Made by a program: the position numbers and the translations under genes. Source: GCA-2720865 sp047630275 (lineage in GTDB: Bacteria; Bdellovibrionota; Bacteriovoracia; Bacteriovoracales; Bacteriovoracaceae). Taken from it: a stretch of DNA of 64,000 bases. This document shows positions 50,638-59,018 of this stretch, piece by piece; positions within the stretch are counted from its first letter, which is position 1, and each line of letters opens with the position of its first letter. The notes beneath the pieces were generated by a model, which made no database searches, was not told the DNA's origin, and worked only from the letters and a program-made list of their open reading frames with translations. Location of the stretch: positions 1,798,001 through 1,862,000 of the forward strand of contig JBLHVN010000001.1 of the NCBI GenBank assembly GCA_047630275.1, given 5' to 3'.

Positions 50638-53619
50638 ATGGGTCACCCTTTCGAACGCCTACCTTATAATCCTAAAGAACTTGAACGCGAACTTAAGCCC
50701 TTTTATATAAGCGCTACTGACGAAGAGATCGATCAGATGCTAGAAAATATTGGTGCTTCGAGCTTAGAAGATTTATTTAATCATATTAATAAAGACGTCC
50801 TCTTTAAGGAGACTCCAGACTTTGGTCCCCACTTAAGTTACGAAGACCTAATTGTTCATGTTGAAGAAGTGGCCGCTAAAAATAAGATCACTCCTCACTT
50901 TTTAGGAGCTGGTCTTGAGACCTATAAAGTTCCAGATCTTGTTGGTTATGTTTCTAATATAAGAGGGCTCACGACGGCCTATACTCCTTATCAACCAGAG
51001 CGAAGCCAAGGCACCCTTCAAACACTTTGGCTTTATGCCAGCGCCCTTTCAAAGCTAACAGGCTTTGAGGCCATCAATGCTAGCTTTTATGAAAGATCAA
51101 CATGTCTTTACGAAGCTGCTAACACGGCCCTTAGGATTAAGAAAAATAAAAAGACAGTTCTCGTCACTAAGGGACTGTATGAAGGGGATCAAGAAGTTCT
51201 TGAAACCCTCGCTAAAGAGACGGCCTTAAATTTTATTGAGATTCCACTTGATGAAAGCACAGGTCTTCTTGATCAATCAGCACTAAAGAAAATAACTGAG
51301 AGCAATGATGATATTGCGGCCCTTATCTTTATGCAGAAAAACAATAATGGAACCCTTGAAGAAGTTCATGAACTTACTAGGTTCTGTGTTGAGAATAACC
51401 TGCTTTCTATCGGAGTCATCGATCCTATGCTCCTGAGTACCGGAGGCCTTGTTCCTCCAAGCGAATGGGGCGACTCTGGCTGTACTATGATTGTTGGAGA
51501 AGGTCAGGGCATGGCCATTGGTCCTAATTATGGAGGTCCAGGTCTTGGAATCTTTGGCATCAGATACAATGAAAACGATAAGCTCTCCATCAGGCAAACA
51601 GCTGGACGCTACGTAGGAAAAGCAAAAGATAGTGAAGGCAAAGAGGCCCTCGCAATGGTCCTCTCCACGAGAGAGCAACATATCAGAAGAGAGAAGGCCA
51701 CAAGTAACATCTGCTCTAACCAATCTTTCTTAGCCACTTTAGCCGGAGCCGCCATCTTGGCCCGCGGGGAAGGGGGAATGAAAGAGGCAGTCTTAAAAGG
51801 CCATAACAGTGCTTATGAACTTGCTTCTACCCTTCTTGGTTTCGAGGGCGTTGAACTTGCTTATTGTTCAGCCTTTTTTAATTCATTTTGCCTAAAGATA
51901 ACTAAAGCAAGTGATCTTAAAAAAGAGGCCTTATCTTCAGGGATCATTCCTGGCGCCTTCACCAGAGAAGATCACTTACTAATAACCCTCACAGACCTAC
52001 AAACTGAATCTGATCTAAAAGATCTCATTTCAGTTTTTGAGAAAACATATGGAGCTCTTGGGAATAAAAAAGAGATCCCAACAATAAAAAAAGATCTTTT
52101 ACGATCAGGCGCTGTTGGACTTCCCAACTTTAATTATCAAGAGCTGACTCATTTTTATGATGAACTTGGAAAACAAAACGTAAGCCCTGATGATAATATC
52201 TATCCCCTAGGTTCTTGTACCATGAAGTACAATCCCTATATCAATGACTACGCTGCTGGACTTCCAGGCATTACAGATCTTCACCCAGAATGCCCTGATG
52301 AATTTGCCCAAGGCTCTTTAGAGATTCTCTATGAAACTCAGGAGATCTTTAAGACTATAACCGGTCTACCGGGGCTTACCACAGAACCAGTCGCTGGCGC
52401 ACAAGGGGAACTCGTAGGCCTTAAGTTATTTCAGGCCTACCACAGAGATAAGGGTAACGGAGAGACAAAGAACATCATCTTAATTCCTAAAAGTGCCCAC
52501 GGAACAAATCCAGCCACCGCAACGATGGCAGGCTTTGAATCTAAGAAGATTGATGGAGTACAGGTTGGAATCGTTACAATCGGTGCCGATGATAGAGGAC
52601 AGATCAATTTTCCAGAACTAGAAAAACTCGTTAAAGAATACAACACCCGTATCGCCGGCATCATGGTGACTAACCCTAATACCAGCGGAATCTTTGAAGA
52701 ACGCTTCAAGGACATGGCCGATCTTATTCATTCAGTTGATGGGCTGGTTTATATGGACGGGGCGAACATGAACGCTATTGCTAGCTGGGTTGATCTTGGG
52801 GCTCTTGGAGTGGACGCTGTTCATAATAACCTCCATAAGACTTGGACCATTCCTCATGGAGGGGGCGGACCAGGGGATGCTATTGTAGCAGTTAGTGAAA
52901 AACTTATTCCTTATCTTCCTGGCATTCAAGTCATTAAAGAAGATGGCATCTTTAAAACAAAGCGCATGGAAAAATCCATTGGTTCTTTTCACCGTCACTA
53001 TGGAAACTTTGCCCATAAAGTCAGGTGCTATACTTACTTAAAGGCCCTAGGTAGTGAAGGAACAAGAAAGATGAGCGCCGTAGCGGTCTTAGCCGCTAAG
53101 TATCTTTATGAAAATATTAAGGACATCTACCCCACTCTTCCGGCAGGAACTGAGTCTGTTCCTCGTATGCATGAATTTATCCTCACCATTAAGCCAGAGA
53201 CTTTTTCAAAGATTGAAGCTTCAGGAACTCCAAAAGCACAATCAATAGCAAAGATAGGAAAACTCTTTTTAGACTTTGGGCTCCACGCTCCAACTGTGGC
53301 CTTCCCGGAGATCTTAGGCATGATGGTAGAGCCCACAGAATCCTTTGATAAAAAAGAGCTCGATTCATTCTTAGATGTCTTAAAGGCCATCCACCTTTTA
53401 GTGAATGAAAATCCTGAAGTTCTTCTTAGCACTCCACATTTTACGCCCATCAAGAAGGTAGATGAAGTAAGCGCTAATAAGAACTTAAGACTTAGTGAAG
53501 ACGTTCAAAGCCTTCCAGAAGTTCTTAAGAATATTGTAGACCCAGGTGTTTTAACCAATATGAGCACAGGAGATGTTATAGAACGCATCCTTAAGGCCCA
53601 TAAGGAAAACACTCTTTAA
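50638..53619 (+). CDS. gcvP: Glycine dehydrogenase (decarboxylating), P-protein, GcvPA-GcvPB-like fusion
   Basis: 993 residues (E. coli GcvP 957). It decarboxylates glycine with PLP and passes the aminomethyl group to lipoyl H-protein. The N-terminal half contains YTPYQPERSQGTLQ and the C-terminal half LGSCTMKYNPYIND, VTNPNTSGIFE and the PLP-lysine motif HNNLHKTWTIPHGGGGPG with Lys734. Details such as SCTMKYNP and TNPNT match the separate GcvPB subunit better than the single-chain enzyme, and the N-terminal half matches GcvPA length and start. So this looks like the two-subunit type joined into one chain. No gcvT or gcvH is adjacent. GGAGCG precedes the ATG. Confidence 0.92.
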   Translation: MGHPFERLPYNPKELERELKPFYISATDEEIDQMLENIGASSLEDLFNHINKDVLFKETPDFGPHLSYEDLIVHVEEVAAKNKITPHFLGAGLETYKVPDLVGYVSNIRGLTTAYTPYQPERSQGTLQTLWLYASALSKLTGFEAINASFYERSTCLYEAANTALRIKKNKKTVLVTKGLYEGDQEVLETLAKETALNFIEIPLDESTGLLDQSALKKITESNDDIAALIFMQKNNNGTLEEVHELTRFCVENNLLSIGVIDPMLLSTGGLVPPSEWGDSGCTMIVGEGQGMAIGPNYGGPGLGIFGIRYNENDKLSIRQTAGRYVGKAKDSEGKEALAMVLSTREQHIRREKATSNICSNQSFLATLAGAAILARGEGGMKEAVLKGHNSAYELASTLLGFEGVELAYCSAFFNSFCLKITKASDLKKEALSSGIIPGAFTREDHLLITLTDLQTESDLKDLISVFEKTYGALGNKKEIPTIKKDLLRSGAVGLPNFNYQELTHFYDELGKQNVSPDDNIYPLGSCTMKYNPYINDYAAGLPGITDLHPECPDEFAQGSLEILYETQEIFKTITGLPGLTTEPVAGAQGELVGLKLFQAYHRDKGNGETKNIILIPKSAHGTNPATATMAGFESKKIDGVQVGIVTIGADDRGQINFPELEKLVKEYNTRIAGIMVTNPNTSGIFEERFKDMADLIHSVDGLVYMDGANMNAIASWVDLGALGVDAVHNNLHKTWTIPHGGGGPGDAIVAVSEKLIPYLPGIQVIKEDGIFKTKRMEKSIGSFHRHYGNFAHKVRCYTYLKALGSEGTRKMSAVAVLAAKYLYENIKDIYPTLPAGTESVPRMHEFILTIKPETFSKIEASGTPKAQSIAKIGKLFLDFGLHAPTVAFPEILGMMVEPTESFDKKELDSFLDVLKAIHLLVNENPEVLLSTPHFTPIKKVDEVSANKNLRLSEDVQSLPEVLKNIVDPGVLTNMSTGDVIERILKAHKENTL

Positions 53620-53717
53620 TTTAAGCACTTAGGCCCTGTGTAATTAGTACGCCGTTCATTGCGCAGGGTGCTATTTAGATGTATGTTCACCCCATATTTA
53701 GACTTCCAGGGGGAAAA

Positions 53718-54602
53718 ATGAGCATGACAAAGATCGCTTTGATGGCCACAAAGGCCTTAATTATCACAGGCCTCACTTCAAATTTTGCCTACGCAAAAGA
53801 AGACCAGAACAAATTAATCTATGGCGTAGACAATAGAGAAGATGTTGCAAATCATGCTGATGCCCAGTTAGTTAATCTTGCTAAAAGTGTCGCAGGACAA
53901 GTTAGAAATAGTAACCTTTATAGCTTAGATGATGAGTTCTTTGGCTTTCCTAAAAGAACCTTAAGGGACATGGGGATTTGTAAAGAAGAGAGGTTCTCTG
54001 AACAAACAACTCTTCCTCGTTGCTCAGGCTTTTTAGTGGCGAAAGACATCCTCGTAACGGCCGGTCATTGTGTTACTGACATGAATGATTGTACAGGTCA
54101 TAAATGGGTCTTTGATTATACTTCTGATAAAGAAAAGATTGCTAAGAAAGATGTTTATTCTTGTACCCAGGTCCTTGGGCAGAAACTAACCATGGGAATC
54201 TTTGCTACTAAAGATTACGCCATTGTAAAACTTGACCGAGCAGTTGTTGGAAGAAAGCCCTTAAAGTTAAAGATGAAAGGAAACCCTGATACGGGGACAG
54301 AGATTGCTGTTATCGGACATCCCTCAGGTCTACCTCTAAAGATTGCTGGTGGCGCAACCATTAAGAAAAAGAGGATTAACTTCTTCTATGCAAACCTAGA
54401 TACATACGGTGGAAACTCAGGCTCACCAGTCTTTGATGAAAACACCGGTGAAGTTCTTGGCATCCTTGTTCAGGGAGCTAGGGACTATGTAAGATCTGCA
54501 ACTGACTTTTGTCAGGTAAGCAATAGAGTTTCAAATGAAGGTGGGGATGAGAAAGTCTTCAAGATTAAAAAAGCTAAAGAGTTAAAGAAATTGATCGACT
54601 AG
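53718..54602 (+). CDS. Exported V8-like serine protease, paralogue 3
   Basis: 294 residues from the ATG preceded by AGGGGG; an upstream ATG 13 codons earlier would include that site. A signal peptide ends AYA. NKLIYGVDNREDV repeats the N-terminal motif of paralogues 1 and 2. The triad is TAGHC (His), KDYAIVKL (Asp) and GGNSGSPV (Ser). It lacks the CRGEDVTRI block that the other two share at the C-terminus and ends in a lysine-rich segment, so it is the more distant member. It is monocistronic with a strong terminator. Confidence 0.9.
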   Translation: MSMTKIALMATKALIITGLTSNFAYAKEDQNKLIYGVDNREDVANHADAQLVNLAKSVAGQVRNSNLYSLDDEFFGFPKRTLRDMGICKEERFSEQTTLPRCSGFLVAKDILVTAGHCVTDMNDCTGHKWVFDYTSDKEKIAKKDVYSCTQVLGQKLTMGIFATKDYAIVKLDRAVVGRKPLKLKMKGNPDTGTEIAVIGHPSGLPLKIAGGATIKKKRINFFYANLDTYGGNSGSPVFDENTGEVLGILVQGARDYVRSATDFCQVSNRVSNEGGDEKVFKIKKAKELKKLID

Positions 54603-54632
54603 GAAGTTAATCACTTGAGAGAGTTAATATAG

Positions 54633-54657
54633 GGGCCTCGTATGAGGCCCTTTTTTT
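54633..54657 (+). terminator. Strong rho-independent terminator
   Basis: GGGCCTC, loop GTAT, GAGGCCC and seven T residues, 30 nt after the protease stop. Confidence 0.92.
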
Positions 54658-54757
54658 GTCTATTTAGGCCTGACAGATTTAGCCTATATTTGTTAACGCA
54701 TAGTGACACATTTCCTTAAAAATATGCTAGAAAGTTCTAAATCAATACGGAGCCTTT

Positions 54758-55750
54758 ATGAAAACAATATTCACACTAGTCTTTCTACTCGTAAGCTGTG
54801 AGTTAACAGCAGCTGAAGCAGATCACTATACCTTTAAAGATCTGCCTCTAAGAGATGAATCTCAAAAGATAAATACTATGGCAAATGAGTCTTTAGAAAT
54901 TGCTACTCAAAAGCTAAACGCCTTAGGCACTTGTGATAACTCAGTAAAAAGCGAAAAAGTTCTTTATGAAGAGCTAACTAAGCACTTCTCTAATCACACC
55001 AAAGGCAAGATCGTCATCGATATTCTTCACGAAGACTCTATCGCTAAAAGAACAATTCCCCTGAAGGAATCAATATATGGAACATGGAGCATCTTTAATG
55101 GCTATCTTCTAGGAAAGAAAAGTGCCGCTGACTCTCCTCTTGCTCTAACCGCCATGATCAACATGGGGGAACAAGTTATTGGTGTTGATAAATTAGAGCA
55201 TATGTTTGGAATGGGTCAGATGTATTTTAAGAGTTATTACTTAAAGGGTAAAAATTTAAGACGAGTTTTAAAATCCGGAATCGCTAAAGAAAAAACTATA
55301 CTAGGAGGAAACATCCTGGCCACAGGTGTTTTTGCTTACGCAGACCTTAGTGCTAACTTCAATGGCATGAGGTTTTGGAATCATATCCTACAAAAAAGAG
55401 ATGACATCTTAGGAAGCGATCATAACCTAGGTCCTTATATAACTTGCACGGAAGGAAACTGGGTTGTTAATGAGAAAAAGTCCATCGACTTTAATAATTA
55501 TATCGATGAATCAATGGACGAGTCCATTAACTGTTCAAAGTTTGCTAGCAAAAAGGGCCTTAAAAAATACAAGGCCCGCATGACTGGCCTAAACCCTGAG
55601 TTTGCTTGTCCTATGTCTAAGAGCTCCCTTGATAAGATGATTAAGAAGTACGACGTCGTAACTCCTAAGGATAGAAAACAAAGACCCCTTTCTCATTGGA
55701 TCATCAATAAAATTGGTCTTGAAAAGGTCTCTTATTTTAATGAATTCTAG
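54758..55750 (+). CDS. Hypothetical exported protein with DK-EH-F / YADL-ANFNG-RFW motifs
   Basis: 330 residues. The signal peptide contains LLVSC (possible lipobox) and a possible signal-peptidase-I site AEA soon after. The central motifs VDKLEHMFGMGQMYFKSYY and FAYADLSANFNGMRFWNHIL recall a poorly described group of proteobacterial proteins that share D-K-x-x-H...Y-A-D-L-x-A-N-x-x-G-x-R-F-W; this resemblance is from memory. Cysteines occur at GTCDN, ITCTEGN, INCSK and FACPMS. The His and Asp content could suit a metal-dependent enzyme, but no known catalytic motif is present. GGAG precedes the ATG. Confidence 0.6.
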   Translation: MKTIFTLVFLLVSCELTAAEADHYTFKDLPLRDESQKINTMANESLEIATQKLNALGTCDNSVKSEKVLYEELTKHFSNHTKGKIVIDILHEDSIAKRTIPLKESIYGTWSIFNGYLLGKKSAADSPLALTAMINMGEQVIGVDKLEHMFGMGQMYFKSYYLKGKNLRRVLKSGIAKEKTILGGNILATGVFAYADLSANFNGMRFWNHILQKRDDILGSDHNLGPYITCTEGNWVVNEKKSIDFNNYIDESMDESINCSKFASKKGLKKYKARMTGLNPEFACPMSKSSLDKMIKKYDVVTPKDRKQRPLSHWIINKIGLEKVSYFNEF

Positions 55751-55818
55751 GGCTTAAGGCCCCTGTAATATGGACCTCGTAGCTTGAATAGGGGCTTTAT
55801 CTAACATAAGCTTTAAGG

Positions 55819-57006
55819 ATGAAAACCCTTTTACTCTTAGGATTTATCCTTCCCGCACTCTTAATGGCGGGATCAGAAGGTCCTCTTCAGGATTATTGGC
55901 CCACCAAAGAGTGGAAGAGCAAGCCCCTTAATAGCCTTAATATCAATCAAAAGAAATTTAACCTTCTTATGGATTATATCTGGGATAAAGAAGCAAAATA
56001 CAAAACTGATTCTTTTATCATAATCAAAGATGGCTATATAGTTTATGAAGGCTACGACAGAGGCCATGATAAAGATAAGAAACACATGTTCTGGTCTTTT
56101 TCTAAAAGCCTAACCAACATCTTAATGGGCATCGCTGTTAAAAAAAAGATCCTCAATCTTGAAGACTATGTCCACCAATACTACCCTTCAATGAAGCGAG
56201 AAAAGGCCGATAAGGTTAAGCTTCATCACGTCTTAAACATGGCCTCAGGATTCCGCTTTTATGAAGAGCATCCTTTAAATATAATTCTTAGTGACTCAAT
56301 CTATGTTTATTATTCTGAAAACAATAGAGTCGATGCCGCTCTTAGTATTACAAAGAGGAAGATGAAGCATGCTCCTGGAACTCAGTTCAATTACGGAACC
56401 CACGAGCCCATCTTGGCCATGGGAGTTTTAAAAAAAGCTATCAATAACAAAGAAGTTTATAACGCTTTCCCTTGGACAGAGCTCTTTGACAAACTCGGCA
56501 TGAAATCCATTCACTTTGAACAAGACCTATCTGGAACCTTTCTTGGTGGCTCTGGTGGCTGGGGCACGGCAAGAGACTACGCCAAGCTTGGGTTGTTGAT
56601 GCTTAATAACGGCAGGTGGGAGAACGAATATCTTCTCCCTAAAGATTGGGTTGAGTGGTCTACCAAAAGAATCTCTCCAGCGCTTTATAGGCCTAAGCGA
56701 GAGCGCGGTCAGAGAAGATTGAATATCGAATCCTACGGTGGCTATTGGTGGCTTAATTACAAGCTCCCCATGAACAAGCAGCGCCCTTATCCTCATGCTC
56801 CTGAAGACCTCTATCAGGCCATGGGGTTTCGAGGGCAAACCATGGGAGTCATCCCTTCTTTAAATATGATTGTTTTAAGAATGGGAAGCGATGGAAGGAA
56901 ACCAAAACAAAAAGTAAAAAGAGATAAGATGTACAAACTTCTCTTTGATGCCATGGGGATGGATTTCAACCTTGATAAAAAGAAATCTGGCAGAGGGGTC
57001 TACTGA
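55819..57006 (+). CDS. Exported serine hydrolase, beta-lactamase class C fold
   Basis: 395 residues with signal peptide (MKTLLLLGFILPALLMAG). The active-site SxxK is Ser93-Lys96 in FWSFSKSLTN. FNYGTHEP gives the Tyr of the second motif (YxN-like, here Y-G-T). GGYWWLNYKLP and FRGQTMGV lie where the third motif region is expected. Such proteins are often esterases, D-amino-acid peptidases or peptidoglycan-modifying enzymes rather than true beta-lactamases. LHHVLNMASGF is a common segment in this family. The stop overlaps the next ATG (TGATG). Confidence 0.83.
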   Translation: MKTLLLLGFILPALLMAGSEGPLQDYWPTKEWKSKPLNSLNINQKKFNLLMDYIWDKEAKYKTDSFIIIKDGYIVYEGYDRGHDKDKKHMFWSFSKSLTNILMGIAVKKKILNLEDYVHQYYPSMKREKADKVKLHHVLNMASGFRFYEEHPLNIILSDSIYVYYSENNRVDAALSITKRKMKHAPGTQFNYGTHEPILAMGVLKKAINNKEVYNAFPWTELFDKLGMKSIHFEQDLSGTFLGGSGGWGTARDYAKLGLLMLNNGRWENEYLLPKDWVEWSTKRISPALYRPKRERGQRRLNIESYGGYWWLNYKLPMNKQRPYPHAPEDLYQAMGFRGQTMGVIPSLNMIVLRMGSDGRKPKQKVKRDKMYKLLFDAMGMDFNLDKKKSGRGVY

Positions 57007-57320
57007 TGAAGAGACTGATGATCTTATGCCTTCTTTTTATAACCTCTTCATGTAAATACAATGAAGCCCCTTCTATGGGACTTGCTAAAGAGATGTGCTC
57101 TTGCCTATTCGTAGCAGAGCAAAGCATAGGCTTTTGCAAGGAAGTCACCAAAGAATCAAGAACCCTGGCGAAATTCAAGGTGAACTGGGATCGAAAATCA
57201 GTTGAAGCTAGGGGCCTTGGGAAAAAGGCCATAGGCATCTTAAATGACAATCCAAGATTTGGCTGTCAGATTCACGACGTAAGCGACGAGTTGGTAAAAT
57301 TTAAAAAAGACCTCTACTAG
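57006..57320 (+). CDS. Small lipoprotein coupled to the serine hydrolase
   Basis: 104 residues. The signal peptide ends in the lipobox TSSC. The mature part has four further cysteines (MCSCLF, GFCKEV, FGCQIH) and is otherwise helical and basic. No family is recognised. Its start overlaps the upstream stop by one base, so expression is tied to the beta-lactamase-fold enzyme; it could be a partner or anchor for it. The end overlaps the converging nucleotidase gene by four bases (CTAG). Confidence 0.65.
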   Translation: MKRLMILCLLFITSSCKYNEAPSMGLAKEMCSCLFVAEQSIGFCKEVTKESRTLAKFKVNWDRKSVEARGLGKKAIGILNDNPRFGCQIHDVSDELVKFKKDLY

Positions 57321-58903
57321 CGCTTATTTCCAGGAAAGAAAACCCTGTCCCTCTTAGAGGAAGCTTTCTTTTTTCCAAATAATTCAAACTTAGGTTCTTC
57401 GAGATAGTACTTATCAATGGGCTCACCGCTACTGAGTTTTTTCTCTAGTGCGCCCACCACAGTTACCGGAGTCCTATGGGCCTTCTTTAACAATAGGCCA
57501 ACCAGAGGAGAGATCCTAAAACCTCCTCTTACAATGCCTTCAGGCAGGGCCAATTCATAGTTCTTAAAGCTTTTTATCTTTTTACCTTTTATACGAAGGT
57601 TCTTAACCGTGTATTTTCCAAAGATGTTCTTTTTCCACTCAAAATCAATCCCAGAAAAGGTAAGAGGAATCCCTAAGTTCATTACAGCTTTAAACATCCA
57701 CTTAATCCAAAACCCTTTAATAGTGGCCCTATAGACAAACCAGCCCTCCTCATCGTTAAAATCAAACCATCTAGGGTGGGAATTATAAAGATCATACCTC
57801 GTCACTGAACCCACGGGAAAATAAGGCCCCCCCATGCTTGGGGTGTGAATGGAAACATCAGAGCCCGTGCTCTCAAGAACTGCGTCGGTTGTGTAGGCGT
57901 TCCAGATCTTAGCATCATCACCTGGTTCTAAATGAGAAAAGCCAACTTCTTCGTAAAGATGATCCCTTCCATACTGCTCTTCAAGATCTGTCCTTGCCAC
58001 TTCAACAGCATCTGCTATGTCTTGATCTTCTTTGATTCCTCTAATAGGAACTAATTCATATTCTTTAATTCCTTTGAAGCCTGTTTTTTCAATGTCTATA
58101 ATCATGCGCCCAAGAACGGCGGCGTGAGCCCCTGCCTGAACAATAGGGACTTGTTTCTTGTTCTTATTTTTTTCATAGTGAGGCTTGTAAAGAAAATCAT
58201 GAGAATGACCTCCTATAATAAGATCGATATTCTTTGTTTTTGAGGCAAGCTTCTTATCCTTTTCAAATCCTATATGAGTCAGGCCAATAATAACTTCATT
58301 GCCCCTTTCTTTAAGAATCTTATCAAACTTCTCTCCGTCTTTAAGAGGCTTTCTAATGCCTCCGTTATAGACTCTCCAGCGAAACACGATCTCATCAGTT
58401 GTAAGACCTAAGAAGGCCACTTTAACGCCTTCAATCGTCATCTCGTGATAGGGCTTAACATGCTTATTGATTCCTTTGTAGCGAGAATCTGCGTAGAAGT
58501 TTGCTCCAAGGTATTTAAACTCAGGGTTAACGTCTTTAAGAATTGAATCCATCTCATCGGTTCCCATTAAATAGTCGTGGTTACCAATAACTGAGATATC
58601 GTAGCCAAGCTTATTGTGCATCTCAAAGCTTCTTCTTCCATTTTTGGCCATATAAAAGAAGTTTCCTTCCATAAAATCCCCGGCATCTACAACAATGGTC
58701 CTGATTCCTTTTTTAGCCGCTTCAGCTTTATAAAATTCAATCATAGCTTTTAAACGGGCATAGCCTCCCTGATCCTCATCGTGCTCAACATGATCAAAAT
58801 AGGAGTGAATATCATTGGTATGAAGTATCTGAACTAGCTTTGCTTCAAGAGCCGTTGAGAATAAAAAGACTAGATTAAACAAGACAATATAAATGGCTTT
58901 CAT
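57317..58903 (-). CDS. Exported 5'-nucleotidase-family metallophosphatase, copy 1
   Basis: 528 residues (UshA about 550). Signal peptide ending ALEA. Metal-binding motifs: LHTNDIHSYF, VVDAGDFMEGN, VIGNHDYLMG, GLTHIGFEKD and GGHSHDFLY. A C-terminal substrate domain begins near residue 320 with WNAYTTDAVLESTGSDVSIH. In place of the usual GNHEFD of UshA it has GNHDYL, so it belongs to a side branch; the natural substrate may not be a nucleotide. GAGGT precedes the ATG. It stands 115 bp after a paralogue in the same direction. Confidence 0.88.
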   Translation of the reverse strand: MKAIYIVLFNLVFLFSTALEAKLVQILHTNDIHSYFDHVEHDEDQGGYARLKAMIEFYKAEAAKKGIRTIVVDAGDFMEGNFFYMAKNGRRSFEMHNKLGYDISVIGNHDYLMGTDEMDSILKDVNPEFKYLGANFYADSRYKGINKHVKPYHEMTIEGVKVAFLGLTTDEIVFRWRVYNGGIRKPLKDGEKFDKILKERGNEVIIGLTHIGFEKDKKLASKTKNIDLIIGGHSHDFLYKPHYEKNKNKKQVPIVQAGAHAAVLGRMIIDIEKTGFKGIKEYELVPIRGIKEDQDIADAVEVARTDLEEQYGRDHLYEEVGFSHLEPGDDAKIWNAYTTDAVLESTGSDVSIHTPSMGGPYFPVGSVTRYDLYNSHPRWFDFNDEEGWFVYRATIKGFWIKWMFKAVMNLGIPLTFSGIDFEWKKNIFGKYTVKNLRIKGKKIKSFKNYELALPEGIVRGGFRISPLVGLLLKKAHRTPVTVVGALEKKLSSGEPIDKYYLEEPKFELFGKKKASSKRDRVFFPGNKR

Positions 58904-59018
58904 TGGGACCTCATCCTAAGGTTAGTTTTCTCACTACAGTTATTTCCTATAACTGCTTATCGACAATATCATTGTTGACCTTTTTACTTCCAGCTAATGT
59001 TTCTTTAGGTGGAAAATT

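Noticed and set aside
51283..51723. 146-codon minus-strand frame inside gcvP
   Set aside because: It is an antisense shadow; gcvP motifs run through it on the plus strand and it has no start signals.
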